Below, piece by piece: positions 35,477 through 43,222 of a stretch of 64,000 bases of DNA. Under the pieces are notes generated by a model. It saw nothing but the letters and a program-made list of their open reading frames with translations. It did not search any database and was not told the DNA's origin. Position numbers and translations under genes: made by a program. Numbering within the stretch: position 1 is the first letter of the stretch; each line of letters begins with the position of its first letter. The stretch comes from Sphingomonas psychrotolerans. Its GTDB lineage: Bacteria; Pseudomonadota; Alphaproteobacteria; Sphingomonadales; Sphingomonadaceae. Location of the stretch: contig NZ_CP024923.1 of NCBI RefSeq assembly GCF_002796605.1, positions 3,017,001 to 3,081,000 on the forward strand, written 5' to 3'.

Positions 35477-36867
35477 ATGCTGATCACCGCGATAGACACG
35501 ATTGCCCGAGAGGCGACGCTGTTCGCTGCGATCTGGTTCCTCGTCGGCGGTATAGACGATCTTCTGGTCGACCTGATCTATTTTTCCAGACGGGCTTATC
35601 TGCAACTGTTGTTCCCGTTTCGTCCGCCCACCGATGTCTCGACGCTCGCCACGCCCGTTCCGTCCGGCCGGATCGTCATATTCGTCGCGGCGTGGGACGA
35701 GGCCGGCGTGATCGGGCGGATGCTCCGCACCGCGCTCGCCCGCTTCGAGCATGACGATTACCGGATCTATGTCGGCACCTACCCCAACGATCCCGCCACG
35801 ATCGCCGCGGTCGCCGAAGTCGCTGAGCTGGATCAGCGAGTCCGGCTGGTGATCGGCGGCGTGCCTGGCCCCACCACCAAGGCCGATTGCCTCAACGCGC
35901 TATGGCGCGCGTTGCTGCGCGACGAAGCGGCAGAGGGCGTCGCTCCGCTAGGCATTGCCCTGCACGACGCCGAGGATATCGTTCATCCGCTCGAACTTCA
36001 GGTCTACGCCCGCTGGTTGCAGCATTGCGCGACGGTGCAGCTGCCGGTTCTGCCGCTGCCGCATCCGAGATCGCGCTTCGTTGCCGGCCATTATTGCGAC
36101 GAGTTCGCCGAGGCACATGCCAAAGTGCTCGTCGTACGCCAGGCGCTGGGCGCGGGGCTGCCATTGGCCGGGGTGGGCTGTGCGATCCGGCGCGACGTTC
36201 TCGACGGGATCGCCGCGGCACGCGGGGGCGCTCCGTTCGATGCGACCAGCCTCACCGAAGATTACGAACTAGGCCTCACGATCAGCGCCAGGGGGGCCGG
36301 GTGTGCCTCGCGCGCGTCGCCGAACGGCCCGGCGGCCCGCCGGTAGCGGTGCGGGCCTATTTTCCCGACACGCCCGCCGCCGCCGTCAGGCAAAAGGCGC
36401 GTTGGCTCACCGGCATCGCGCTCGCCGGCTGGGATCGGACCGGCTGGCGCGCGACGCTGAACCCCGGCGATCACTGGATGCGGATGCGCGACCGCCGCGC
36501 CACGCTCGCGCTGCCGGTACTCGCCCTCGCTTATGCCACGCTGCTGCTGTGGAGCGTATCGATGACGCTTCACTTCATCGATCGCTCGGCCATGCCCGCG
36601 CTCGCCCCGGCGGTACGCACCTTGCTCTGGGTCAATTTCGCCTTGCTCCTCTGGCGGCTGCTGGTCCGTGCGGCGTTCGTCCAGCGGGCTTATGGCTGGG
36701 GCGAGGCGTTCTGGTCGGCGCCACGCGTGTTGGTCGGCAACTATATCGCATTGTTCGCAGCGCGCCGCGCGATCGTCCTCTACGTCCGGATCCTCCTCGG
36801 CGCGGCGCCCCGCTGGGACAAGACCGACCACCAATTCCCCGATCTGTCGGAGCGCGCCGCGCCGTGA
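35477..36867 (+). pseudogene. NfrB-like inner membrane glycosyltransferase, frameshifted
   Basis: A glycosyltransferase-2 gene resembling phage N4 adsorption protein B (NfrB), which makes a surface polysaccharide. Two frames together give one protein of about 463 residues. The first (35477-36346) has an N-terminal membrane segment (LFAAIWFLVGGIDDLLVDLI), WDEAGVIGRML, LHDAEDIVHPLEL with the metal-binding acidic residues and SLTEDYELGLTISA. The second, ending at 36867, begins after a G6 run (36291-36296) and holds VRAYFPDT, RQKARWLTGIALAGW (the QxxRW motif) and three membrane helices. One missing G explains the shift, leaving the catalytic motifs in separate frames. It could be a pseudogene, a homopolymer sequencing error or a -1 slippage site. 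No C-terminal MshEN domain is present, unlike E. coli NfrB. Confidence 0.75.
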
Positions 36868-37889
36868 CGGGCCAGGGGCGGCCGATCCGGTTCCTCGCAT
36901 TGGTCGTGCTGGGCTGGATCGGCGTCCGCATCGCCTTGCTCTGGTCCGCCACCGGCTCGCTTCCCGAGGCGATCCGCGCCTTTGCGCCAATCGCTGCGAC
37001 ACCGGACATGCCGGCCACCCCGACCGCCGTCGGGCATTCCGCGCAGCGCGCCGGACTGCCACCGGCCCGGCTTCCGCCCGGCCCGCGCCGGATCGGCGGA
37101 GCCCCCCTGTCGACCCGGCCGGCCGCGCCCGCCCCGGACCCGGAGCGCGTGCAGATGGCGCTGATGGGGCTGATCCAATACGGCGTGCCCGCAACCATCG
37201 TCGCCGCCGCCGTTACGCCACTCCCTCCGGCGGCACAGCCCGAAAATCTGCCGGCGCTGCCGTCGCACTGGTCGGCGAGCGCGTGGCTGGTCGCGCGTCC
37301 CGGCACCGGCCTCGGCGCCGCGCCCGGCGCGAGCCAACTCGGCGGCAGCCAGGCCGGACTCCGCGTCGCGTGGCTGCTCTGGCCCAGGCAGCGTCTGGCC
37401 GGTTTCGGTCGATTGGTGACTCCGCTCCGGGGCAAAGGCGCCGAAGCATCGATCGGCCTCGAATGGCAGCCGACGCGTGCGCCGGTACGCGTCGTCGCCG
37501 AGCAGCGGTTCGGACTCGACGGCATCCGCGGCGGACCCGGGCTGGGCGTGGCCGGCGGCTTTGAAGGAACCGTCGGGCCGGGTTTCCGGCTTGAAACCTA
37601 TGGTCAGGCCGGGGCGATCCGTCGCCTCCGCACCGAAGCTTATGCCGACGGCGCCGTCCGTGTGACGCGAACCTTGGCCGAAGGCGGCGGAGAGCGCCTC
37701 GCGCTGGGCGGCGGCGCCTGGGCGGCGGCCCAGCGCGATGCGACGCGGCTCGACATCGGCCCCTCGGCCACTCTCGCGCTGCCGCTCGGCAAGCAGAATG
37801 TCCGTCTCGTGCTCGACTGGCGGCAGCGTGTCGCCGGGACCGCGCGCCCCGGCTCGGGCTTCGCGCTGACCCTCGGGAGCGATTTCTAG
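36864..37889 (+). CDS. NfrA C-terminal domain-like (phage N4 adsorption protein A-like) protein
   Basis: A 341-residue protein starting at a GTG that overlaps the glycosyltransferase stop (GTGA), so the pair is translationally coupled. An N-terminal hydrophobic segment (FLALVVLGWIGVRIALLW) acts as anchor or signal. A Pro-rich linker follows; then a beta-barrel-like domain with WLVARPGTGLG, QLGGSQAGLRVAWLL, IGLEWQPTRAPVRVVAEQRF, LDIGPSATLALPLG and DWRQRVAGTARPGSGFALTLGSDF (read in part as DWRQRVAGTARPGSGFAL). These match the C-terminal region of NfrA, the outer-membrane part of the N4 receptor that exports the NfrB polymer. The usual N-terminal TPR half is absent, so it is truncated or a separate small exporter. 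Confidence 0.75.
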   Translation: MTGQGRPIRFLALVVLGWIGVRIALLWSATGSLPEAIRAFAPIAATPDMPATPTAVGHSAQRAGLPPARLPPGPRRIGGAPLSTRPAAPAPDPERVQMALMGLIQYGVPATIVAAAVTPLPPAAQPENLPALPSHWSASAWLVARPGTGLGAAPGASQLGGSQAGLRVAWLLWPRQRLAGFGRLVTPLRGKGAEASIGLEWQPTRAPVRVVAEQRFGLDGIRGGPGLGVAGGFEGTVGPGFRLETYGQAGAIRRLRTEAYADGAVRVTRTLAEGGGERLALGGGAWAAAQRDATRLDIGPSATLALPLGKQNVRLVLDWRQRVAGTARPGSGFALTLGSDF

Positions 37890-37938
37890 CCAAGCGGGCT
37901 TTTGCAGCGCCACGCAAACGCGGTATCGCCTGCTTCCG

Positions 37939-38853
37939 ATGGATCTGTACCTCCCAATCGCCAATCTCTCGGTCAATGCGCTGGTGATCGTGGCTCTGGG
38001 CCTCGGCGTCGGCCTGCTTTCGGGTATGTTCGGCGTAGGCGGCGGCTTCCTCACCACCCCGCTGCTGATCTTCTACGGCATCCCGCCCACCGTCGCGGCC
38101 GCCTCGGCCGCGAGCCAGGTGACCGGCGCCAGCGTCTCGGGCGTGTTCGCGCATTTCCGCCGCGGCGGCGTCGACGTGCATATGGGGCTGGTGCTCGTCG
38201 CCGGCGGCGTGGTCGGCAGCATCGCCGGCGCGGGCCTGTTCCGATTGCTCCAGGTCACCGGCGTGATCGATACGGTGATTGCGATTCTCTACGTGCTGAT
38301 GCTCGGCTCGATCGGCGGGCTGATGCTTCACGAGTCGATCACCGCGGTACGCGTCGGCCGCGGTGCCGTGCCTCCGCGCGCCCGCAAGCGCCGCCACCAT
38401 CCGCTGGTCGCGATGCTGCCGCTGCGCTGGCGCTTCTATCGCTCCGGGCTCTACATCTCGCCGCTCGCGCCGTTGCTGCTCGGCTTCTTCACCGGCATCC
38501 TCACCGTGCTGCTCGGCGTGGGCGGCGGGTTCATTCTCGTCCCCGCGATGCTCTATCTGCTCGGCATGGGTACCCAGGTCGTAGTCGGGACCTCGCTGTT
38601 CCAGATCCTGTTCGTCACCGCGGCGGCGACGATGGTCCACGCCACCACCACCAAGGCAGTCGACATCGTGCTCGCCGTGCTGTTGCTGATCGGATCGGTG
38701 GCGGGGGCGCAACTCGGCGCACGCTTCGCCCAAAAGGCCAAGCCCGAATATCTCCGCCTCGCGCTGGCGCTGATCGTAATCGCAGTCGCATTGCGGATGC
38801 TGCTCGGGCTCGCCTGGCGGCCCGACGAAATCTATTCGGTCGAATTGCTGTGA
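37939..38853 (+). CDS. Sulfite exporter TauE/SafE family membrane protein
   Basis: A 304-residue inner-membrane protein of the TauE/SafE family, whose members export sulfite, sulfoacetate or related organic anions. It has about eight hydrophobic helices in two halves, with the repeated signature GLLSGMFGVGGGFLTTPLLIFYGIPP in the first (seen as SGMFGVGGGFLTTPLL) and TVLLGVGGGFILVPAMLYLLGM in the second (seen as VLLGVGGGFILVPAML). It overlaps the TIGR02186 gene by four bases; these two are repeatedly neighbours in alphaproteobacteria. What the pair exports is not known from sequence. Confidence 0.92.
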   Translation: MDLYLPIANLSVNALVIVALGLGVGLLSGMFGVGGGFLTTPLLIFYGIPPTVAAASAASQVTGASVSGVFAHFRRGGVDVHMGLVLVAGGVVGSIAGAGLFRLLQVTGVIDTVIAILYVLMLGSIGGLMLHESITAVRVGRGAVPPRARKRRHHPLVAMLPLRWRFYRSGLYISPLAPLLLGFFTGILTVLLGVGGGFILVPAMLYLLGMGTQVVVGTSLFQILFVTAAATMVHATTTKAVDIVLAVLLLIGSVAGAQLGARFAQKAKPEYLRLALALIVIAVALRMLLGLAWRPDEIYSVELL

Positions 38854-39635
38854 AGCGGGCGCCTCTAAAGACCTTGGCCGCCGCCCTGTTGATGCTCGCC
38901 GCCCCGCTGTTGATGGGGCAGGCCAAGCCGGTGCTCGTTCCCGACGTGTCGCAGCGCAACATCGAGATCGCCTATTCGTTCACCGGCGCCGAATTGCTGC
39001 TGTTCGGCGCAATCCTCTATCCACGCGGACGTGCGCCCGATCCCGAGGATGGGCCGGTCGACATTGTCGTGGTGGTCCGCGGGCCGACCCAGGCAGTGCT
39101 GGTTCGCGAGAAGGAAAAGCTCGCGGGCATCTGGCTCAACGCCGAATCGATGCGCTATCGCTCGGCGCCGAGCTTCTACGCCGTCGCCTCGTCGCGCCCG
39201 ATGCGCGGCATCGTCGACGAGCGGACCCGGGCGATCTACGAGCTCGGGGTCGACAGCCTCCAGCTCTCCCCCGCGTCGAGCGCGGTGCCCGAAGTGCAGG
39301 CGCGGTTCGATCGCGGGCTGGTCGCCCTGCGCACTCGCAGCGGCCTGTTCTACGAGGATTCGCACGCAGTCGAGATCACCGGCGGCGTCCTCTATCGCGC
39401 CCGCATCGACATTCCGGCGCGGGTGCCGGTCGGGCGTTTCACTGCCGAGACCTTCCTGATCCAGAACGGCCGGGTGCTCGCCGCCGCAGTGCGGCCGATC
39501 GACATCCGCAAATCGGGCTTCGAGCGATTCGTCGCGACCAGTGCCGAGCGCTACTCCATTCCCTATGGCCTCGTCGCAGTGGCGCTGTCGGTGCTGTTCG
39601 GCTGGGGCGCAGGCGCATTGTGGCGGCGGTTCTGA
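38850..39635 (+). CDS. TIGR02186 family membrane-anchored protein
   Basis: A 261-residue protein with a signal peptide (MKRAPLKTLAAALLMLAAPLLMG, initiator GTG), an exported beta-rich domain and a C-terminal membrane helix (YGLVAVALSVLFGWGAGALW). The typical block is VLVPDVSQRNIEIAYSFTGAELLLFGAIL (shown in part as DVSQRNIEIAYSFTGAELLL). That is TIGR02186, a family of unknown function nearly always next to a TauE/SafE transporter, as here. The GTG overlaps the transporter stop (GTGA), so the two are translated together. It probably works at the periplasmic face of the transporter; that is inference. Confidence 0.88.
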   Translation: MKRAPLKTLAAALLMLAAPLLMGQAKPVLVPDVSQRNIEIAYSFTGAELLLFGAILYPRGRAPDPEDGPVDIVVVVRGPTQAVLVREKEKLAGIWLNAESMRYRSAPSFYAVASSRPMRGIVDERTRAIYELGVDSLQLSPASSAVPEVQARFDRGLVALRTRSGLFYEDSHAVEITGGVLYRARIDIPARVPVGRFTAETFLIQNGRVLAAAVRPIDIRKSGFERFVATSAERYSIPYGLVAVALSVLFGWGAGALWRRF

Positions 39636-39716
39636 TCGTCGGACAAGTGCGCTTCGGGAAACCTGAAATTTACCCTCTTCGGGCATGGTGCATGGCGTAA
39701 ACCCGGGGAGTATCCG

Positions 39717-41390
39717 ATGGAAGGTCAGTTTGGCGCGCGCGTCTTCGAGAATGCCGCGCCCATTTCGTCGGGAGATGCGGCCGCGCCGCGCGCCGCAGGG
39801 CGCCCGATCGGCGCGGTGCTCGAGATCGCTGGCTCGTCGAGCCAGGTGATGTTCGATCCCGCGGAAGTCGAGGCGCTCGGCGCCAGCAGCGACGCCGCGA
39901 TCGCCAATTCAGGGCAGGTCGGCAGCCAGGTCAAGATGCGCGTCGGCAGCACCTGGCTGATCGCCAATGTCCGCTCGCTCCGCCTCGATGCCAGCGGCGA
40001 CCGTATCCTCGCCCAGGTCGATTTTCTCGGCGAAGGCGACGAAGAGAAGCTCACTGGCAAGCTCTACAAGTTTCGCCGCGGCGTAACGCGCTATCCCACG
40101 CCCGGCTGCGCGGTGTTCCCGGTCTCTACCGCAGATCTCAAGCAGATCTACGCCGCCGACGACCGCGCGCACATCGAGATCGGCAATGTCTATCCGACCA
40201 GGGACATTCGTGCCGCGCTCTATGTCGATGCGATGCTCGGCAAGCATTTCGCGCTGCTCGGCTCGACGGGTACCGGCAAATCGACCGCCGCGGCCTTGAT
40301 CCTCCACCGGATCTGCGAGCTCTCGCCGCAAGGTCACATCGTGATGATCGACCCGCACGGCGAATATGGCAGCGCGTTCAAGACCACCGGCGCGCTCTAC
40401 GACGTCTCGAACCTGCAGATGCCCTATTGGCTGATGAACTTCGAGGAGCATTGCGAGGTGTTCCTCACCACGCAGAACTCGGCCCGCCAGGTCGATGCCG
40501 ACATCCTCGCCAAATGCATCCTGCTCGCCAAGGGCAAGAACCGGCTGGCGCAGGAATTCGGCAAGCTCACCGTCGACGCCCCGATCCCCTATCTGCTGTC
40601 GGACCTGACCCAGATCCTCCAGCTCGAAATGGGCAAGATGGACAAGGCGACCGACACGGCGCCCTATCTGCGCCTGCGCAGCAAGATCGACGAGATCAAG
40701 GCCGATCCGCGCTACACCTTCATGTTCTCGGGCATGCTCGTCGCCGATACGATGGCGAACTTCCTCGCGCGCATCTTCCGCCTGCCGGGCGACGGCAAGC
40801 CGATCTCGATCATCGACGTATCGGGCGTGCCTTCGGAAATCACGTCGGTGGTGGTCGCGGTGCTCAGCCGGATGGTGTTCGATTTCGCGATCTGGTCGCG
40901 CGGCGAATCGAAGCGCCCGGTGCTGCTGGTTTGCGAAGAGGCGCACCGCTACGTCCCCAACGAGCGCAATGCCGACGGCTCGTCGGTCGGGCGCATCTTG
41001 AGCCGGATCGCCAAGGAAGGCCGCAAGTACGGCGTCTCGCTCGGCCTGATCACCCAGCGCCCCTCGGATCTCGCCGAGGGCGTGCTCTCGCAGTGCGGCA
41101 CGATTCTCGCGATGCGGCTCAACAACGAGCGCGACCAGGCCTTCGTCAAGGCGGCGATGCCCGAAGGCGCGCGCGGCTTCCTCGATTCGATCCCGGCGCT
41201 CAGGAACCGCGAATGCATCGCGGTCGGCGAAGGCGTCGCCACGCCGATCCGCCTGCTGTTCGATGCTCTCGAAGACGGCAAACGCCCGGCTTCGGACGAT
41301 CCGCTCTTCTCCGAGCTGTGGCGGGAAAGCGGCGGCGAGGAGCAGATGCTCGAACGCACGATCAAGCGCTGGCGTTCACAGGGGCGGTAG
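39717..41390 (+). CDS. HerA-like ATPase (DUF87 domain)
   Basis: A 557-residue hexameric-type ATPase of the FtsK/HerA group. An N-terminal HAS-barrel-like region (residues 1 to about 110) precedes the ATPase core: Walker A GSTGTGKST near residue 181, Walker B HIVMIDPHGEYGSAF, sensor-like VLLVCEEAHRYVPN and the Arg-finger region ITQRPSDLAEGVLSQCGTI. HerA proteins translocate DNA with a nuclease (NurA) in archaea; bacterial members occur alone or with nucleases and SIR2-like proteins in defence. No NurA or other nuclease is adjacent here, and the gene looks like a chromosomal resident, so its role is open. GGGGAG precedes the ATG. A REP-like repeat follows. Confidence 0.88.
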   Translation: MEGQFGARVFENAAPISSGDAAAPRAAGRPIGAVLEIAGSSSQVMFDPAEVEALGASSDAAIANSGQVGSQVKMRVGSTWLIANVRSLRLDASGDRILAQVDFLGEGDEEKLTGKLYKFRRGVTRYPTPGCAVFPVSTADLKQIYAADDRAHIEIGNVYPTRDIRAALYVDAMLGKHFALLGSTGTGKSTAAALILHRICELSPQGHIVMIDPHGEYGSAFKTTGALYDVSNLQMPYWLMNFEEHCEVFLTTQNSARQVDADILAKCILLAKGKNRLAQEFGKLTVDAPIPYLLSDLTQILQLEMGKMDKATDTAPYLRLRSKIDEIKADPRYTFMFSGMLVADTMANFLARIFRLPGDGKPISIIDVSGVPSEITSVVVAVLSRMVFDFAIWSRGESKRPVLLVCEEAHRYVPNERNADGSSVGRILSRIAKEGRKYGVSLGLITQRPSDLAEGVLSQCGTILAMRLNNERDQAFVKAAMPEGARGFLDSIPALRNRECIAVGEGVATPIRLLFDALEDGKRPASDDPLFSELWRESGGEEQMLERTIKRWRSQGR

Positions 41391-41395
41391 ATTTC

Positions 41396-41477
41396 CATCA
41401 TCCCGGCGAAAGCCGGGATCTCAGGCGGCGGACGAAGCGCTTACGGCACGAGGCCCGGCTTTCGCCGGGGTGACGTC
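41396..41477. repeat. REP-like inverted repeat (second copy)
   Basis: Arms at 41396-41422 (catcatcccggcgaaagccg and on) and 41451-41477 (ending gccggggtgacgtc) are inverted relatives, each with a cccggc/gccggg-type hairpin. The unit matches the repeat at 29443-29520. It fills the space between the convergent HerA-like and M23 peptidase genes, where it could also act as a bidirectional terminator. Confidence 0.75.
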
Positions 41478-41482
41478 AGGGC

Positions 41483-42970
41483 TTAATCCTCGTCCTTCGC
41501 CGCGCCGCGGCCCACCGGCACCGACAGCAGCTGGCTGAGCTTCGAGCGGAAGGCGCCGAGATCGCTCCCGGTCAGCTGGCGCAGCGAGCTGAACGCCACC
41601 GAGCGCGGATTCACTGCGACGCCATTCTTATACAGCTCATAATGCAGATGCGGACCGGTCGACATGCCGGTATTGCCCACCGCGCCGATCACTTGCCCCT
41701 TGCGCACGCTCTGGCCGCCACGCACAACGATGCGGCTGAGATGGCCATAGCCGGTGCCGAACGCGCCGCCATGGTTGAGCTTGATGAAATTGCCATAACC
41801 CGCGCTGCGCCCGGCGAACTGGACGGTGCCGTCGGTCGCGGCATAGACCGGGGTACCCCAGGGCGCGGCGATATCGATGCCCTTGTGCATGCGGTTGTAG
41901 CCGAGGATCGGATGGCGGCGCATTCCAAACGCCGACGAGAAGCGACCATTGGCCGGCATCGCCATCATCCCGGTCTTGTTGCCCTTGCCGCCGCCGTCGA
42001 ACCATTCGGTCTTGCCGTTGCTCTCCCACGGCATCAGCTGGACCTTGTTGTCGCAGCTGCTGACTCCGGCATAGAGCAGATTGCCGAGCTGAACCTCGCC
42101 GGTGGCGGCACGCGCCTGCTTGACGATGATGTCGAACTTGCAGTTCGAGCCGAGATGCGAGACCGGCACTCGCGTCGCCAGCGTGCGGATAAAGGATTCG
42201 ACAGCCTTGGCTGGCGCGCCGGCGGCACGCGCCGAGCGATAGAGACTCGATCCGATCGCACCCTGGACGCGCAGGGGCGTGTGATCGATCGCGATCGGGA
42301 TCTGCTTGAGCGACAGGCTGTTACCGTTGCGGGCGACTTCGAGCTTGAGGTCGAACCTGGCGCGGAACGCCATGTTCTGCAGCGGGCGTGCTTGCGCCTT
42401 GTCTGTGCGGCGCCCCAATGTGATGTCGAGCATCGTGCCCGGCTGGATCTGGTCGAACGACACCGCTTTGGTGACCAACGCGCCGACCTGCTCGGCATCG
42501 GCGGCACCGACGCCCGACCGCTTGAGGACGCTGAGCAGCGCGTCGCCCGAAGCGAGCTTGGCATCGAGGCTGATGATCGGGCGCTCGGGCGTGTCGGTCA
42601 GCGGCGCGACGAGGCTGGTCGCGGCGACGTGGTAGCCCATGGTTGCGCCCATCGCGAGCGGCTTGATCGCCTGCGCCCGCGCGGCGTCGAGATCAGCGCC
42701 GATCAGCGCCGGCGCGACGGTCCCGTAGATCGGAGTCTCGAATCCCGGGGCCATCAGGAACGTCATCGCGCAAAGCCCGACGCAGGTCGCGACGCCTCGA
42801 TACCAGGTCAGCGTGCCGATGCGCGCGCCGAGATCGGGTGCGAGGTCGACATTGGCGAAGACGCGGCGCTTGAGCCTGGTGCTGAGCGCGGTGCCGGGCA
42901 CAGGCGGAAACGCAGGCGTGACCACCGCACCGCCGCCAAGCTCCAGGCCATGATCGTTACGCAGGAACAA
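41483..42970 (-). CDS. M23 family metallopeptidase
   Basis: A LysM-less endopeptidase-like protein of about 495 residues that would cleave or regulate cleavage of peptidoglycan cross-links. One membrane segment (LCAMTFLMAPGF region) near the N-terminus anchors it, with the enzyme in the periplasm. The M23 domain is complete: GRFSSAFGMRRHPILGYNRMHKGIDIAAPWGTPV (read in part as MHKGIDIAAPWGTPV), with HKGID and HLHYELYKNG giving the zinc ligands. I chose a TTG start at 42970 because sphingomonad homologues begin near FLRNDHGLELGG and GGGGGG lies upstream; the longest frame begins at 43135. The acidic tail is AAKDED. It diverges from the Suv3-like helicase gene. Confidence 0.8.
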   Translation of the reverse strand: MFLRNDHGLELGGGAVVTPAFPPVPGTALSTRLKRRVFANVDLAPDLGARIGTLTWYRGVATCVGLCAMTFLMAPGFETPIYGTVAPALIGADLDAARAQAIKPLAMGATMGYHVAATSLVAPLTDTPERPIISLDAKLASGDALLSVLKRSGVGAADAEQVGALVTKAVSFDQIQPGTMLDITLGRRTDKAQARPLQNMAFRARFDLKLEVARNGNSLSLKQIPIAIDHTPLRVQGAIGSSLYRSARAAGAPAKAVESFIRTLATRVPVSHLGSNCKFDIIVKQARAATGEVQLGNLLYAGVSSCDNKVQLMPWESNGKTEWFDGGGKGNKTGMMAMPANGRFSSAFGMRRHPILGYNRMHKGIDIAAPWGTPVYAATDGTVQFAGRSAGYGNFIKLNHGGAFGTGYGHLSRIVVRGGQSVRKGQVIGAVGNTGMSTGPHLHYELYKNGVAVNPRSVAFSSLRQLTGSDLGAFRSKLSQLLSVPVGRGAAKDED

Positions 42971-43222
42971 GGCGCGATGCCCCCCGAAAACCCCGTCGTC
43001 GAACGTGCCGCCACCCCCGGCGAACACCAAATCACTGTGGAAGAGAGCGTTTAAAGTCAAATTAAGCACCCCGGTTCGTTCCCGTGCCTGCGGCGACCTG
43101 TGCAGGCGCCGGGGTAAAGGGAAGTCCAGCCTCAAATCTCCCTATAATTCAACATGGTTAAGGAAGCTTCGCAATCAGGGGGTGTTGCTTAAGGGCTGAC
43201 TCGGACCGATGTTGGAAGCGAC

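Noticed and set aside
36303..36863. Open frame before the GTG start of the NfrA-like protein
   Set aside because: It overlaps the glycosyltransferase coding frame and shows no hydrophobic or family pattern; the GTGA overlap at 36864 and the following hydrophobic segment mark the start better.
39717..41390. HerA-like ATPase as part of an anti-phage defence island
   Set aside because: No nuclease, SIR2, methylase or other defence gene is nearby, and the gene shares the composition of its housekeeping neighbours.
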